Shown: positions 33,533 to 45,579 of the stretch, in pieces | Position numbering within the stretch: the stretch's first letter is position 1 | Layout: each line of letters begins with the position of its first letter | Assembly (NCBI GenBank): GCA_003117195.1 | Contig: BDSI01000093.1 | Location: forward strand, 411,511 to 475,510 | DNA length: 64,000 bases | Reading direction: 5' to 3' | Source of the DNA: Eudorina sp. 2006-703-Eu-15 | Taxonomy: Eukaryota > Chlorophyta > Chlorophyceae > Chlamydomonadales > Volvocaceae | Made by a program: the position numbers and the translations under genes | The notes under the pieces: model-generated | Told to the model about the DNA's origin: nothing | Seen by the model: the letters and a program-made list of their open reading frames with translations, nothing else | Databases searched by the model: none

Positions 33533-34069
33533 CGATGTTTGGGCGCCGAATGGAACCGTAACGCTGCTTTACCCGGAGCTCCGCAAGCTACGCAAGCTTG
33601 ACGAGCACCCTGATTTCATGCTTCCGGTCTCCATAGGTGTTCTCGATCTGGTTACCAGTTGCACTGATGTCCTTAAGATTGTAATGTCGGCCGATGCCCT
33701 GTTTTACATGCGACTGCGAGGTGCTAACACGCTCTTGAAGGTATTGCTTTACGTTGCTTGTAACATCATGTGCGTGTCATATGGTCAGGTTAGACGATGG
33801 CTAAGAGGTTTCCATGCAGTCTGAGTGGGACAGATGTATTTCTGGCTGCAACTTTGTGATGGTCACTGCATGGATTTCCCCTATGTAGTGATCCTGAAGC
33901 CCGTCATTATAATTACTACAGCTCTACTTCAAAACATGTGTTGCAGCGCAATACTTACACTTGGTTGAAGGTTGCTGAATTTTCCGTACAACTGCAGGCT
34001 CCAACCTACCAACCTCGCTTTCCCAACAACAATAAGTTTAAAGTTTTGGGGGCTCAACATATCACAATT
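33533..34069 (+). CDS. Possible two-exon gene fragment, unrecognised
   Basis: Two putative exons share splice phase: 33533-33740 (acceptor CTTTAG, donor AAG|GTATTG) and 33998-34069 (acceptor CTGCAG, donor ATT|GTATGT). The first encodes WAPNGTVTLLYPELRKLRKL, then DEHPDFMLPVSIGVLDLV and SADALFYMRLRGANTLLK. The second encodes APTYQPRFPNNNKFKVLG and AQHITI. The text reads like real protein and both junctions are in phase 0, but codon use is less GC-rich than in neighbouring genes. I could not find a start, a stop-bearing last exon, or a known family. It may be part of an undetected gene or a relic. Confidence 0.3.
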
Positions 34070-34907
34070 GTATGTATATGCATACAGTGTTGGGACAGAC
34101 GTGAAGAGTGCTGAGAACATTGCAATCATTCTGCATTTTTTGGCCAAATCGGTGTACCTTCTTTCGCTATAATTATTATTTAAATAAATGATGCAGCTAT
34201 AGCATTATGTCACGATTATCTGTCTTCAAACCTTGCAGGCTGACAAAGCGGTTAGTGCATTCGTTAACCGTTCGCGGCAGCCTCTCCGACTGCAATCAAG
34301 CGTATTGCGTTGCATCTGTCCATGAAATAATTGAAATTGTGATCGAATAATTTACTATTGAATAATACCTAATGAAAAGGAAAGAGCAGGGCGGCATGTA
34401 ACAGTTCACTATCTGACAGAATGTTCTACCCAGGGACAAAAACATCTGCTACCAAAGAGAACAATCCTTCAATAAATCAAATATGTTTGCATTCCCAGCT
34501 GGCCCTTGCTGTCTGCCTTATCACGGGCGTGTCGCTTCTGGACGAGAGTGAACGCCTGTTACGTTCTGGGCGCTGCCGTCATACATAAAAAAATAGAGTG
34601 CTATTTAATTGCACTTTAGTATGTCTGTGACCGAGCGGGCAGCGTTCCGTTCGATCTCGGCGTCCGACCCGGCGTTGACTCGTTCGGCGCGGCCCTGTGC
34701 ACGTGCACATCGTACATACAAAATCGAAGACCGCATCTTCCTAAGCAACCTTGCTTACATCATATGAAGGGGCACGGCGCCACGCGGCGTCGTTCGGGCG
34801 CCCGTGCGCCGTCCCCCGGTCCAGCGTTCCTTCCTGATCCTCCCTGAACCTTCCTGATCCTTCCGGGCGCAATCGAGCGCGGACGCGTACCTGGCTGTCA
34901 CAACATC

Positions 34908-35213
34908 TTGCCCGCACTGATCACTTTATATCATGCACAACACAAAAGAAGGTTGACTATTACTTGCTGGATGTCTTGCTGGGCGCTGGGGGCCAACGGA
35001 GGGCGTAGGGGCAGACACCGTGTCCCTAGGGAACGGCGGGTCTGTCGTTGCTGTGGGGTCGAGGGGCAGGTCGGGGATGAAGAATATGTTCTGCTAGGTT
35101 GCCCAGTGTACGACATTATTCGCGCGGAGGAGGGCTTTCCTCAGTTCACTACCATGCTGGAAGCCATGGCCTGGGACCCGGCTCGGTCAGCAGGGCTTTG
35201 GTATTTCTGGTAG
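34908..35213 (+). mobile_element. Non-LTR retrotransposon remnant (C-terminal Zn-binding segment)
   Basis: An open frame of 101 codons contains RRVCRCCGVEGQVGDEEYVL followed by LGCPVYDIIRAEEGF. The pattern Cys-x2-Cys, then acidic/hydrophobic residues, a further Cys and Tyr-Asp-x-x-Arg, is the zinc-binding segment that follows the reverse transcriptase in many LINE-type elements. It is truncated at both ends, and the sequence after 35213 continues in a shifted frame. Confidence 0.4.
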
Positions 35214-36099
35214 AAACTGTCGCACAACGGTTGGTGCTATTACGAAGGACACGTGGCCAGCGTTATGCGAGGTGGCCGACCCTTGCTTTGCTGGGACCCT
35301 CTGGAATCACGTACATTCCGCCACGGCGCTGGTCTTGGCGCGCGCTTAACACGATAACTCATTGTTTCCTGTTCATCGGGGTCACCCAGGCACAAGCCCA
35401 ACCTGGCCATGTGGCACACCATGTCGACAGTCTGCTGCTCAGCGACATATGTAATGTAATGTAACCGCGACTTGCAAAAAAGAGCCAACCTTGCGTTCCA
35501 GGAGGTTTGATACGGTGCGTCTCAGCGGGCGGACTGCGGGGGACCGACCAGGTGTCGGATGCGTCACTAACTAACTAACTAAACACATCCTTGACTGCCG
35601 TACCGCAAGACAGCGGCTGAGATGTCGTACGGAGATGTGCTGAGAGGAGTTCTTTGACCCCGGGATCTCCTCGTTCGGCCTCGCTGCGGTACCGCAACAG
35701 AAAAACGGCAACAGAAAACGGCGTCAGAAAGAATGTATGTTACCAACCTGTCCGTTCTCGTTGCCGAGCCTGCACAGGCTGCCGCGTCGTTCTTCCTCAG
35801 GCAAACCCGACATCCTCCCACCCACCCCTAAAAACCACCCCCTAAAAAGATGTTGTACCAGTATCGTACAAACATCGTACAGACACCCGTTCAATGCGAA
35901 GATGCACATGATGAGTATGCCATGTCGCTGCGCCTCCGTCCGTCGTTTGGCGTCTCAAGCGCGCCCACCCCGCCATGACGCCAGACCTCACCATGACTCA
36001 TCCGCCCTACACATCCACTTGCACATCACAGCACTTCCCAACGGCGTCAGAACTTCCCAACGGCGTCACAAACGGCGCTGGTAAGGAAGAAAGGAACCC

Positions 36100-36122
36100 C
36101 CAGGAGCGGATCGAACCGTGAA
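36100..36122 (-). repeat. Pol III box B-like fragment
   Basis: Minus strand GGTTCGATCC (36118-36109) matches the B box. No cloverleaf can be drawn around it, so it is a SINE or tRNA relic at best. Confidence 0.25.
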
Positions 36123-37822
36123 GACGCCGCATCTCTCCGTACTGCTCCATCCCTTCCCAACATCATCTGAGTGCCGCACTGCATGTGGATTTGGATCCAG
36201 GTGCCCCTTGCACAACTGCTGGAAGGAAAGCCACAGTGGGTGGCCCCCCCTAAGGCCGCTTGGTTTTACCGTCCATCAGCACCAGCACCGCACCCAGACC
36301 TCTTCAGGGGCCACAAGCGCCTTAACACATGCCGTACAGCGCCGTATGTGGGTGCAATGACCCCGTCTCGTTTGGCGTCCGTTACAAGCTTGAGCCGCAA
36401 GGACGCTGACGAGTGTCAGCGGCGCCCGGGGCAGCGCCGCCCGCCACGCTTTTTCAGCTTTTGGCCGTACCATCGTACCAGGGCGCATCGACTGATGGAA
36501 ATCCGTCAAGAGGCACCAGCCTGCACAGGAAGGAATGCCGCTGCAGTACGGGGCACGACGCCCTCCGGGCATTAATTATTATGTATGTGTGTTGACTGAC
36601 GTCAGGGGGCGTTCGGACGACGGGACCAACGACCATGAAGCGCACGCAACTGCTAACCTGCTGTACGGAAATCAAACCGTCTGTACGACTGTCTACGGAT
36701 GCACATCACAAAATACCCCACACATGCACGTATGTGTGACCCCGCGGCGGCCCGTCTCAGAACCCTCGGGGGCTTGCAGTGCGCCCACCGCATATACGGT
36801 ACACACACGTCTCTGCCTGTGCCACAAAAAATCACGAACCCACACGCACGCCCACCCAGACACACACATAAATGCCTCAGCTCACACAATCAATTTTTAC
36901 GGTCCGCAACCATGCACGCCCACCATATACCAGCACCCCACCTCGACGTCTCGCAGAGCTCGGGCGATATCCCACACATATAAGCCTTCTCTGCTCATCC
37001 GAGTGTGTGACAGTGCCTGAAACCAAACCACAGCCGGCGAGGGTGGCGCACTGCCGCCGCCACAAACGGTGTACACCTCCCTCCCAAGTCCATCACGCCT
37101 GAGCTCACCATGCCTCGGGACGCAGCCATGCTGCAGCCGGCGGACACCGCAAGCGGCCGGTCCCTCCCTGGCCCTTGCGCTCCCATCCCCCCAAGCAAGT
37201 CAAAGATGGTCAAGCACAGGTCAAATCAAGGTAAAGATGGTCAAGCACGGGTCAAATATAGGTAGGTGGTCAGGCACCGGTCAAACTCCGGGGCAGTGCC
37301 CGCGCGCGGGTGCGTCAAGAGTGGGTGCATTAGTGGGTCGCCGTTCCCGTCCCCGTCCCCGGGCGGCCTCCGGGCCCACCGGGTCCGACCGCCCAAACAC
37401 AACCTGGTTCAGCACATGTCGCAACCGTGAGAGGCATCACTCGGACGGGCATTCGCGGATGGAGAGGGGCGCGGAGGCCCCACACAACAGCCGATCGGCG
37501 CGTCCCTCCGACACGGTTCGTTGGTTCGTTGGTTAGGAGGTTCACGACATACACCCAGAAGTTGAAACACACGATCGAGGGGAAGGACGGACGCGAGGGC
37601 GACGCGACGCGCGAGCAACGCGGCGCGGAGGTCAAACGTCAAAGACAGCGAGACAAAAGACTGTACACGACGCGTGGAAAGAGAAGAAAAAACGACCCCG
37701 GAAAAAGAAAATAGATATAATCCAAAGAGAGAAAGAGATAGAGAGAAAGAGAAGAGTCGAGTCCTGGTAGTAGTCCTCCTGGTAGTAGTCATTTGGGCCC
37801 CAAGCAAATCCGCCACCAGCAC

Positions 37823-38131
37823 CCATCCATCCATCCATCCATCCATCCATCCATCCATCCATCCATCCATCCATCCATCCATCCATCCATCCATCCATCC
37901 ATCCATCCATCCATCCATCCATCCATCCATCCATCCATCCATCCATCCATCCATCCATCCATCCATCCATCCATCCATCCATCCATCCATCCATCCATCC
38001 ATCCATCCATCCATCCATCCATCCATCCATCCATCCATCCATCCATCCATCCATCCATCCATCCATCCATCCATCCATCCATCCATCCATCCATCCATCC
38101 ATCCATCCATCCATCCATCCATCCATCCATC
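37823..38131 (+). repeat. (CCAT)77 microsatellite
   Basis: About 309 bp of uninterrupted CCAT. All six frames stay open (His-Pro-Ser-Ile on +, Met-Asp-Gly-Trp on -), and none should be read as protein. Confidence 0.99.
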
Positions 38132-38391
38132 ACCGCCTCGTCAATTCTGGAACATTGTGTCCGAGTAAGGATAAGAGGAGATGATCTGCCCCTTCTAAAC
38201 AGCAGAAGCAGCTGGCCCCGCACGCTCCCCGTCACGCACTGCTGCTCCGTGCCCCCCTCCTTCCCGCCGTCGCCTTACCCCTCCGCTATCCGTCGTCCCG
38301 TCCCCACAAGGCCCCATCAGCCGCAACAAGGAGAAAGCCCTCCCTCCGCGCGCGCGCGCACACACACACACACGCACACACACGTACGCCT

Positions 38392-38422
38392 CTTCTCGCG
38401 GCTCAGTTATCTTTTACACACG
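38392..38422 (-). repeat. Dispersed short repeat, GAGCCGCGAGAAG family, copy 1
   Basis: On the minus strand GTGTGTAAAAGATAACTGAG followed by CCGCGAGAAG. Related copies lie at 48644, 49353 and 55905. Confidence 0.7.
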
Positions 38423-39068
38423 CGTACAGACTCACACATGGAGGCACTTCGGCAGGCCCGCAAGCACTGCTTGCCCCTTATGGTTGCCAAGGGGGGAGGG
38501 CGCCGCGTTGCGCCTCTTTGGAGGTACGACACGACGCGAGGCTGAGTCCCCCGAATGGTACGACGCCACGCCATGCTCTTAGCCTCTTCAGCGCCCATCA
38601 TGTTCCAACCTCTCTCACTCCTGCCGTACGATAGTACGGCCGACCGGCCGTACAGTCACATGTGCGCGCGCGTCCCACGATTCTCGCTCTTTCAGGGCCT
38701 TATATTCCCCCGTCAGAGAGAGTGCGAGAGGTACACGCATACACCCCGGGGGATTATCTCCGATATGTACCCCCAAAGCAGGTCAAGGTGGCAGCCGGGC
38801 GCCTGAGGGACACTGGGGACCCCCCTGCACTGCAGTCCCGGGGGCAGTCCCGGCGGCAGTCCCCGAGAGACAGCAACGCAAGTGGCGGCCTGACATATGG
38901 TTCATATTGCATCACGGCCAAAAGCCGCAACGTCAACGGCAACGGTTAACATAACCACCTCCATCACAACAACAACAAGAACAACAAGAACATGGACGAC
39001 GACGATGATGATGACGACGAGGCTGACGACAGCGCATCAGGCCGTCAATCCCTGGGCCGTACACTCAC

Positions 39069-41525
39069 TCAGTACAGCGGATCCAAGACCGTCCGTACAG
39101 GGCAGCATTTGGGCTGGTTGCTGACTCGGTTGTTGAAGAGCGAGTAGAGGCAGTTGGGGCCGCCGCAGAGCGCCTCCAACGTGTCGCAGGGCGGCCGCAG
39201 CAGCAGGCACACCTCCGTGCCGTCGACGTCGATGAAGGGCTTGTTGATGTTGTTGATCTTGATGGCGGGGTACGGCTTCAGTTGAAACTGCGCCGGGCGG
39301 AGTGCGCCGTTGGTGGACGAGTAGGCGACGGAGCCGACGCAGGCGGGCAGCACCGAGAACTCGACCTTGCTGAGGTCCTGGGTGCAGCAGGGGGAGGGCC
39401 GCTGGCAGGCGGTGAGCCCCACCACGAAGCAGTACATCCGCATCCCCGACGAGGCCATGTCAGTGACGTTGATGGTGCTGAAGGTGAGGGTCGAGGAGCT
39501 GCCGCGCTTGTCGCACTCGCACTGCGGGAAGACGGTGGCGGGCGGCCTGGGTGGCGGGCGCGAGCGCGGCGGCTGCGGGGACGGCGGCTTGGGCTTGGGC
39601 GGCGGCGGCGGCGGCGGGGGCGGTGGAGGAGGAGGAGGAGGCGGCGGCGGCGGGGAGCTGAGCTGGCAGGCGTTGGGGGTGTACGACCCCACGAGGCATC
39701 CGGGCCGGCCGTCGTAGTCGAACGACTGGGGCCGCAGCAATGGGGGTACGGGACAAGTGGTACGGGATGGTACGGAAAGGGGGAAATGCGAGGAAAAGGG
39801 AGGAGGTCGGGGCACACTCAGTCAGTATCCAACTCGGTGGAGACGGTTGCCGTGAACGGCACATGAAGCGGCTTTTTTTACTTCTCCCCTCGGCTCGTAC
39901 AAAACGAGAGGTACGACATGTTCCCAGCGAGAACCCCCGCGCTCAACCCCCGCCCCAAACCGCCACAATCGACACCCAAGAGGCAAGGGCACTGCATGGG
40001 TGTCTTCCGGTCATGTGCCGTACAGGTACAGCTACCTGTCGTACCCACACCCGCCCTTTTCCTGCCGTACGCCTGCACACCCACCTGCATGAGGAAGCTG
40101 TAGCCGATGATCTCCGGGTGTGCCTGGCATGATCCGGGAAACAGCGCGTCGTACCAGTTGATGAACGGCACACTGGACGAGACCCAGGGCTGCAGCTTCT
40201 GGCCGTCTGCGTTGGAGAAGAAGACGCCGCACACGCGGATCTCGTCGGGGTAGCATTCGTACAGATCATCTTGGAAGGGCGTGATCAGACGCGCGCCCAC
40301 GGCGGCGGCCTGCGCGTTTATGTCCTTGGCCATCAGCATCTGCATCCGAGTGCAGGTCCCGTCGTCAAACTGGTAGTCGTTGGCCGAGCCCGTAGCGATG
40401 ATGGCGATGCTGAAGCAGACCTCGCACGGCGGCGGCGGCGACGGCGGCGGCGGGGAAGGCGGCGGCGGGCTGGGGGGACGCGGGCTCGGTGGCTTCGGGT
40501 TCGGGGGCGGCGGGCTCGGAGGCGTGGGGGACGGGGGCGGCGGGGACGGGGGCGGAGGTTTGGGGGAGGTGGCGAGGGCGGCGGCGGGTTGGGGGGAGGG
40601 GGAGAGGGCGGTGGCGGCCGGGGTGGCGGTGGCGAGGGCGGCGGAGGCATGGGTGGTGGCGGACGGGGCGGTAGGGGCCGCGGGGGTGATGGAGAGGGCG
40701 GCACTGGGGAGGGAGGTGGCGGCCGGGGCGGCGGGGGCTTGGGAGGGGAGGGCTCGGTGGCGGCGGGGGCGGAGGCAGCGGCGGAGGAGGTGGCGGAGAG
40801 CGGGGCGGCGGCGGGCTGGGCGGCGGGGGCGCTGGTGGCGGCGGGCTGGGCGGCGGCGGCCGCGGCGGCGGCGGCTGTGGCGGCGGCGGACTGGGCGGTG
40901 GCGGGCTGGGCGGCGGCGGGCGCGGCGGCGGCGGCCGAGGCGGCGGTGGATTCGGAGGCGGTGGGCTGGGCGGCGGCGGGCTCGGTGGCGGCGGCCGCGG
41001 GGGCGGTGGAACCGGCGGCCTCGGCGACGGCGGGCTCCTCCGCGGCGGCGGCGGCGGGGGCGGCGGCGGGGGCGGAGGTGGCGGCGGCGGCGGCGGCGGG
41101 AAGAGGCTGCACGACGTGGAGGCCGAGCCGTACAGACACGTGCTGTTCGCTACCTCCGTCGTGACCTGATAGCCCGACAGCCCCGCGGGGCATGCCTCGT
41201 CCGGCGGGATGACAAAGTTGACAAACAATTGCAGTCCGCCGGAATCGATCCAGGGTTGCAGCTTCTGCCCGTCTGCCGAGGAGAAGAACGTGCCGCAGAC
41301 CCTGATCTCGAAGGGCGAGCATGTGTCCGGAGAGAAGGGCACAACCATCCGTGCCCCCGACGCATCCGCCTGCGCATTCAGCTCGTCCACCATGAAGTAC
41401 TGCAACTCGTAACATTGCGCCTCCGTGAACTGGTACGACCCGCCCGGCGGTACGGACGACAGGTACGTCCGTACACACGCAGTGCACGACGGCGGCGGCG
41501 GCGGTGGCCTTTTCCGTGGCGGGGG

Positions 41526-41573
<48 letters not shown>

Positions 41574-43064
41574 GCTGACCACCGTTGTCGGCGCCGGCAC
41601 CGGCGGCGGCGGCGGCGGCGGGTACCGGAACGCGGGCACGACTTTGTTGAACGTCTGGATCGGACAACAGTCGAATGGATCGCCGTTGAAGATCGCCAGT
41701 CTGCAGATTCCGGAGCCGGGCCAGCACCAACTTGCAAGGTCGGGGCAGTTGTTGGAGATGCCCAGGCAGATCCGCTGGCCCCGTGCGTTGTTGATCGAGA
41801 GCCGCATGTTGGTTACCTTGAGATCGATCCTCATCGGCTGCGCATTCACGTAGGCGGGTCCCCACGTCGTGGTTTTGTTGCCGCCCTGAAACTCGATGAA
41901 CTGCAGCTGGTCCCGGCAGGAAAGCACTGCGACCACGGCAAAATAAGCACAGTAGAAGGGCGAGTACGGCAAATCAATCCGTTAGTACGGAATGGTACGG
42001 CACGGGGTGCGAGGACTGACAGTGCACGGGCTTATGGAGGCAGATGGGCTTGCATATGCATACATGGATCCCTCTCTGGGGGGCGCTGACGTTACCGCTG
42101 AAACGTCACACAAGACTACACGACACACGACTCAACACAACACCAGATGGATGGGCTGTGGAGACAGCGGCAATCGCCATCTGCCAACCCGGGTCCAGGA
42201 CCGGGACGGGGTCCGGGACCGGGTGCGGGACCGGGAGGAGGGCCGAAGCGCAGTGGAGCGGAGGAGACAACGGCCAAACGGGTCCCGCCCTTTGTGCCCA
42301 CCGCCGGACCGACCCATGGTTCGCGTCAGCACCTCAACGGTTGGAACCTCAACGGCGGGTCTGAACCCGAATCCACAACGCGCTGCTCTGCAGGCTGCAG
42401 GCTGCAGGCTGCAGGCTGCAACCCCGCTGTGCTGTTTCATGCTGTGCTGAGCTGAGCTGAGCTGCAACGCCTGAGATGCCACCGTCGTGCCCGCCTCAAC
42501 CCAGTTGCGGATGCACCCCGCGAGGACGCGGACCCGGGAAGTAAGCCGCTCTGGCAGCATTACCGTTAGCGTGGCGGCTACCATCGGGTAGGCGCCGCAC
42601 ATCAAGGAAGGAGGGAGGGAGGGAGGGAGGGAGGGAAGGACCAACTGCCGCGGCTGCAGCCGCGGATGACGCTGCCTGCGCTGACTTGATGCCCGCGGGA
42701 TCGGCGGGATCCAACACATGCCGGCCCTGACGCCGGCCGACGGCTGCGGCGGCGGCCGCGGAATGCGCGCTCCGGTACCGTATCTCAGCCGTAGGCCCCC
42801 GGCCCTGCACCTCCGAGAGCACCTGCTACTGCCGGCGCCGCTGCGTCTGTGCCGTACTGCTGCGCTGCATCATCGCCGCCGCCGCCGCCACGCCGTGCGG
42901 GTGCGGTCACTGCCCATATGACGTGTTGACGTCATTCCCGAGTCCTAATGTGCAGGTATGTTACCCCAGGCTGCCGCGCACTGCGGCATTGGTGCGGCAC
43001 TGCGGACTTTCTCTTTTGAGGTGCGGATGTCCGTGTGACGCCCTGCCCTGCGGCTGTCCCGGAA

Positions 43065-43095
<31 letters not shown>

Positions 43096-45579
43096 CGGTG
43101 GCGGCGGCGGCGGCGGCGGCTGCGGCGGTGGCATCCGTCCGCCCACGCTGCTGACGTGTTGCGTGTTGACACTGCTGCTCCCGCTGACCTTGCTGCTATG
43201 TCGTCGGCTGCCGCCGCCTCCGCGGAAGCAGCAGCTACCAACTACCATGGCAACTCCGCGCCAGCCACCGCCTCAGCCGCTGCAGAACTATCAACCACCT
43301 ACAGGTACACCCATCCGTTCCTCCGACACAATCCAAACTCTGGTTGCGCCACTTCGTTTCGATGCCAAACTGCAGTTTATACCGCCCGTCGTTTTGCCGT
43401 ACTGTACCGCAACCTGCTGTGCCGCCAGAAGGCCACCAACCACGACTTACTATTTCCCCCCCCTCACACTCACACACACATCATCATCAAAAATGAAAAG
43501 CCCTGCACCGCCCTGGCGGTGGTAAAGGCAGGCACTCACTGAAGGGGAACTCCAGCTTGTAAAAGTTCATGTAGCAGCAGGGGTTGTCCAGCTGGCAGCT
43601 GACCACGTCAAAGGTGAAGCAGTACTTCTTGCCGCCCGGGTAGGACGTCATGTTGGTGAAGAAGGCGCGGTAGGGGGAGGCCCGCTCGTCCCGCTGGCAC
43701 TTGCAGTCCGGGAAGCTGGACGGGGACGGATTGACGGGGGTCGGGAAAGGGGGGACGGATTGAGGTGGGCGGATGAGCGGCTGGGCAGGGAGAGGCGGGG
43801 AGGGAGGGCGTGGTGCGGTCTGCGGTGGGGTTTATCCAGGGCTCCGTTCTAGACTCTCGAGTTCCATAGAAAACGTGTAAAGGGGGGTTGAATTTTTTTT
43901 GTAAAGTCCAATGCCGTACCGTACGAACAAGGACGAGTCGTACACAGGGCGTCATCGTAATTTAGAACCCCAATGGGCGACTAGATGAGTCAAACCCTCA
44001 GGCGGGAAGGCGATTTAAGGCCGTTGGGCGCATCCAGGGCGCCCTTTGATGGATGGACGACGATCTGGCACCAGGCGCGCCCCTGGCCTGGCCTGGCCAG
44101 CAGCGCCATTGCTGCTGATTGTGTTGCGGTAACGGTTGAGGACGAGTGTCAACATCCCCCAGTACACTGCCGCCCGCCCTACACCTCCCCGCCCGCCCTC
44201 CTACGCTCCCGGATCATGCAATGCGTGGCGTGGGAGTGCCTGGCTGTGCCGTCACACTCGACGCAGGTGTTAGGTGCCCGTCGCCTCCCCTATTGCCCCA
44301 GGATTCTGGAGGCGGGGATGCACTGAGGAATGCACTGGGGGATGGATGCATTGGGGGTTGCGCTAGGGGGTGCGCTAGGGTCCGTCTGTCTCTGCGAGGG
44401 GACGGTGCTAGGAGGGTGCAGCCCGCCATCAGCCTCGCCCCGCCCCACCCCACCGCACCGCATCCCGCCCCACCTAACGCTAGCGCGGCTTGTCCAACAG
44501 CTGCCCATCTCAGCCTCTGGAGGAGCCACCCGCGGACGATCGCCCGCTAACCGTCACCCCCCAACGATCATCCACTAACGGTCACCCAGCGGAGTGCGAT
44601 CCGACACAAACCTTTGCTTGCATCCCCCCCCGGACAGCTGTTGTGCGCAATCATTCTCATGCTCATCGCACCCCCCCCACACACACACACACAATACTCT
44701 AGCGCGGGTTCACTTGCCGAGCACACAGACCCTCTTCCCCTCCTCCTCCACCGTCCCCCCCTTCCCCCTCTCTTCCCCTCCCCCTCCCCCCCTTCGCTCC
44801 CCCCCTCCCAGAACTCACAGGGGATTGGCATTGGACGCTTTACTTTGACCTGCGCGGGGCAACGGGATCGCGGTGTTGGTATGGGCGCACGTGGTTAGAC
44901 ATGGGCAACGGGAACATGTGTGCATGCGCGCATGTGTGCATGCGTGCATGCGTGCATGTGTGCATGTGTGCATGTGTGCATGTGTGCATGTGTGCATGTG
45001 TGCATGTGTGCATGTGTGCATGAGAAAACTGGGCCACCAGAACCGCGGAGTTTGTGTCCAGAAAAGGAAAATGTGTGTGTCGGAGGGGGGGAATGGAAGG
45101 GAGGGGAGGGGGGAATGGAAGGGAGGGGAGGGGGGAGGGGAGGGGGTGTCGGCGTCCAACCGGACACCTACTCTACATTCGATGACTTTTCGCGGTTTCG
45201 CTGTCTTTACTGACATAAGGGGGGTTCGGGGTCGGGGTCGGGGACTCGGGGTCGGCACCACGAGGTCGGGGTCGGGGTCAGGATCCGTAGAGGACGAAGG
45301 GGGAGCCCGCCCTGTCGCACAGGCTGCTTTATTCGGGCGCTCCCAGCATCACAAGCACCCCGGCCTGACCCCTGGCGACCAACACGATGGGCCAGCCTCA
45401 TCTCATCGCACTTGTCCCAATGCAACCTTGGTGACGTTGGTGCGTGCAGGTGTGCATGTTGGCAGCGCATGTGTTCAATCAAACAGGAGCTCGGAGCCAC
45501 ACGGGCCTTCAGCCTCACCTGCTACTTGGAGTGCTAGAATCGATAAGCAACACATGCCCAGAAGCAGCAGGCGCGCCAT
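39069..45579 (-). CDS. Pherophorin-like extracellular-matrix glycoprotein 2 (paralogue; two apparent frameshifts)
   Basis: Five exons on the minus strand: 45579-45519, 44849-44819, 43715-43540, 41926-40085 and 39725-39069. Signal peptide MARLLLLGMCCLSILAL; then the same order as the paralogue: pherophorin domain 1 (FPDCKCQRDE, NPCCYMNFYKLEF, CCPIQTF), spacer, domain X1 (EIRVCGTFFSSADGQKLQPW), long spacer, domain X2 (EIRVCGVFFSNADGQKLQPW), spacer, and pherophorin domain 2 ending CCPVRTVLDPLY. Two differences stand out. X1 is not split by an intron here, whereas gene 1 has one at that point. Inside the long spacer the frame changes twice, near 40745 and near 40561, each time as if one C were missing from a C-run. 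The Pro/Ser-Pro pattern is intact in all three frame segments. Either the bases are sequencing errors (giving about 922 aa) or the gene is broken after the first half. Domains on both sides are well preserved. Confidence 0.8.
40435..41100 (-). repeat. Pro/Ser-Pro coding minisatellite (spacer 2 of pherophorin-like 2)
   Basis: Counterpart of 28500-29335. It encodes PPPPSPPPP and PPNPPPP units, but in three successive frames because of the two one-base shifts near 40745 and 40561. Confidence 0.85.
43063..43130 (+). repeat. (GGC)n tract in pherophorin-like 2 intron 3
   Basis: Nearly pure GGC/GGT triplets. It resembles the antisense of a Pro-rich spacer but lies between exons with proven phase, so it is intronic. 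Confidence 0.9.
44926..45022 (+). repeat. (GCATGT)n microsatellite
   Basis: GCATGT/GCATGC hexamer repeats of about 95 bp in intron 1 of the second pherophorin-like gene. Confidence 0.95.
45150..45219 (+). mobile_element. SINE-like element, copy C (partial)
   Basis: The last ~40 bp read TTTTCGCGGTTTCGCTGTCT followed by TTACTGACATAAGG and a G-run, matching the 3' end of copies A and B. The 5' part is diverged. It lies in intron 1 of the second pherophorin-like gene. Confidence 0.7.

Larger units (their letters stand above)
33274..39068. other. Spacer between the pherophorin-like paralogues
   Basis: From about 33300 to 34650 the DNA is AT-rich, as is the region upstream of the second paralogue (45640-46480). 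It holds a possible two-exon fragment (33533-34069), a retrotransposon remnant (34908-35213), a B-box fragment near 36108 and the CCAT microsatellite (37823-38131). The last ~45 bp (39038-39068 and on into the coding end) are duplicated at 26981-27012. No other gene is recognised. Confidence 0.5.

Noticed and set aside
37632..38235. Long open frames on both strands with His-Pro-Ser-Ile or Met-Asp-Gly-Trp repeats
   Set aside because: They are translations of the pure CCAT microsatellite, open in all frames for compositional reasons.
40540..40790. An intron inside the long spacer of pherophorin-like 2 to explain the frame changes
   Set aside because: The middle segment is itself good Ser-Pro-rich coding sequence in the third frame, and no convincing GT-AG pair brackets it; one-base losses in C-runs fit better.
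40271..42089. A 569-codon + strand open frame rich in Arg and Gly
   Set aside because: Antisense shadow of exon 4 of pherophorin-like 2, with no conserved motif.
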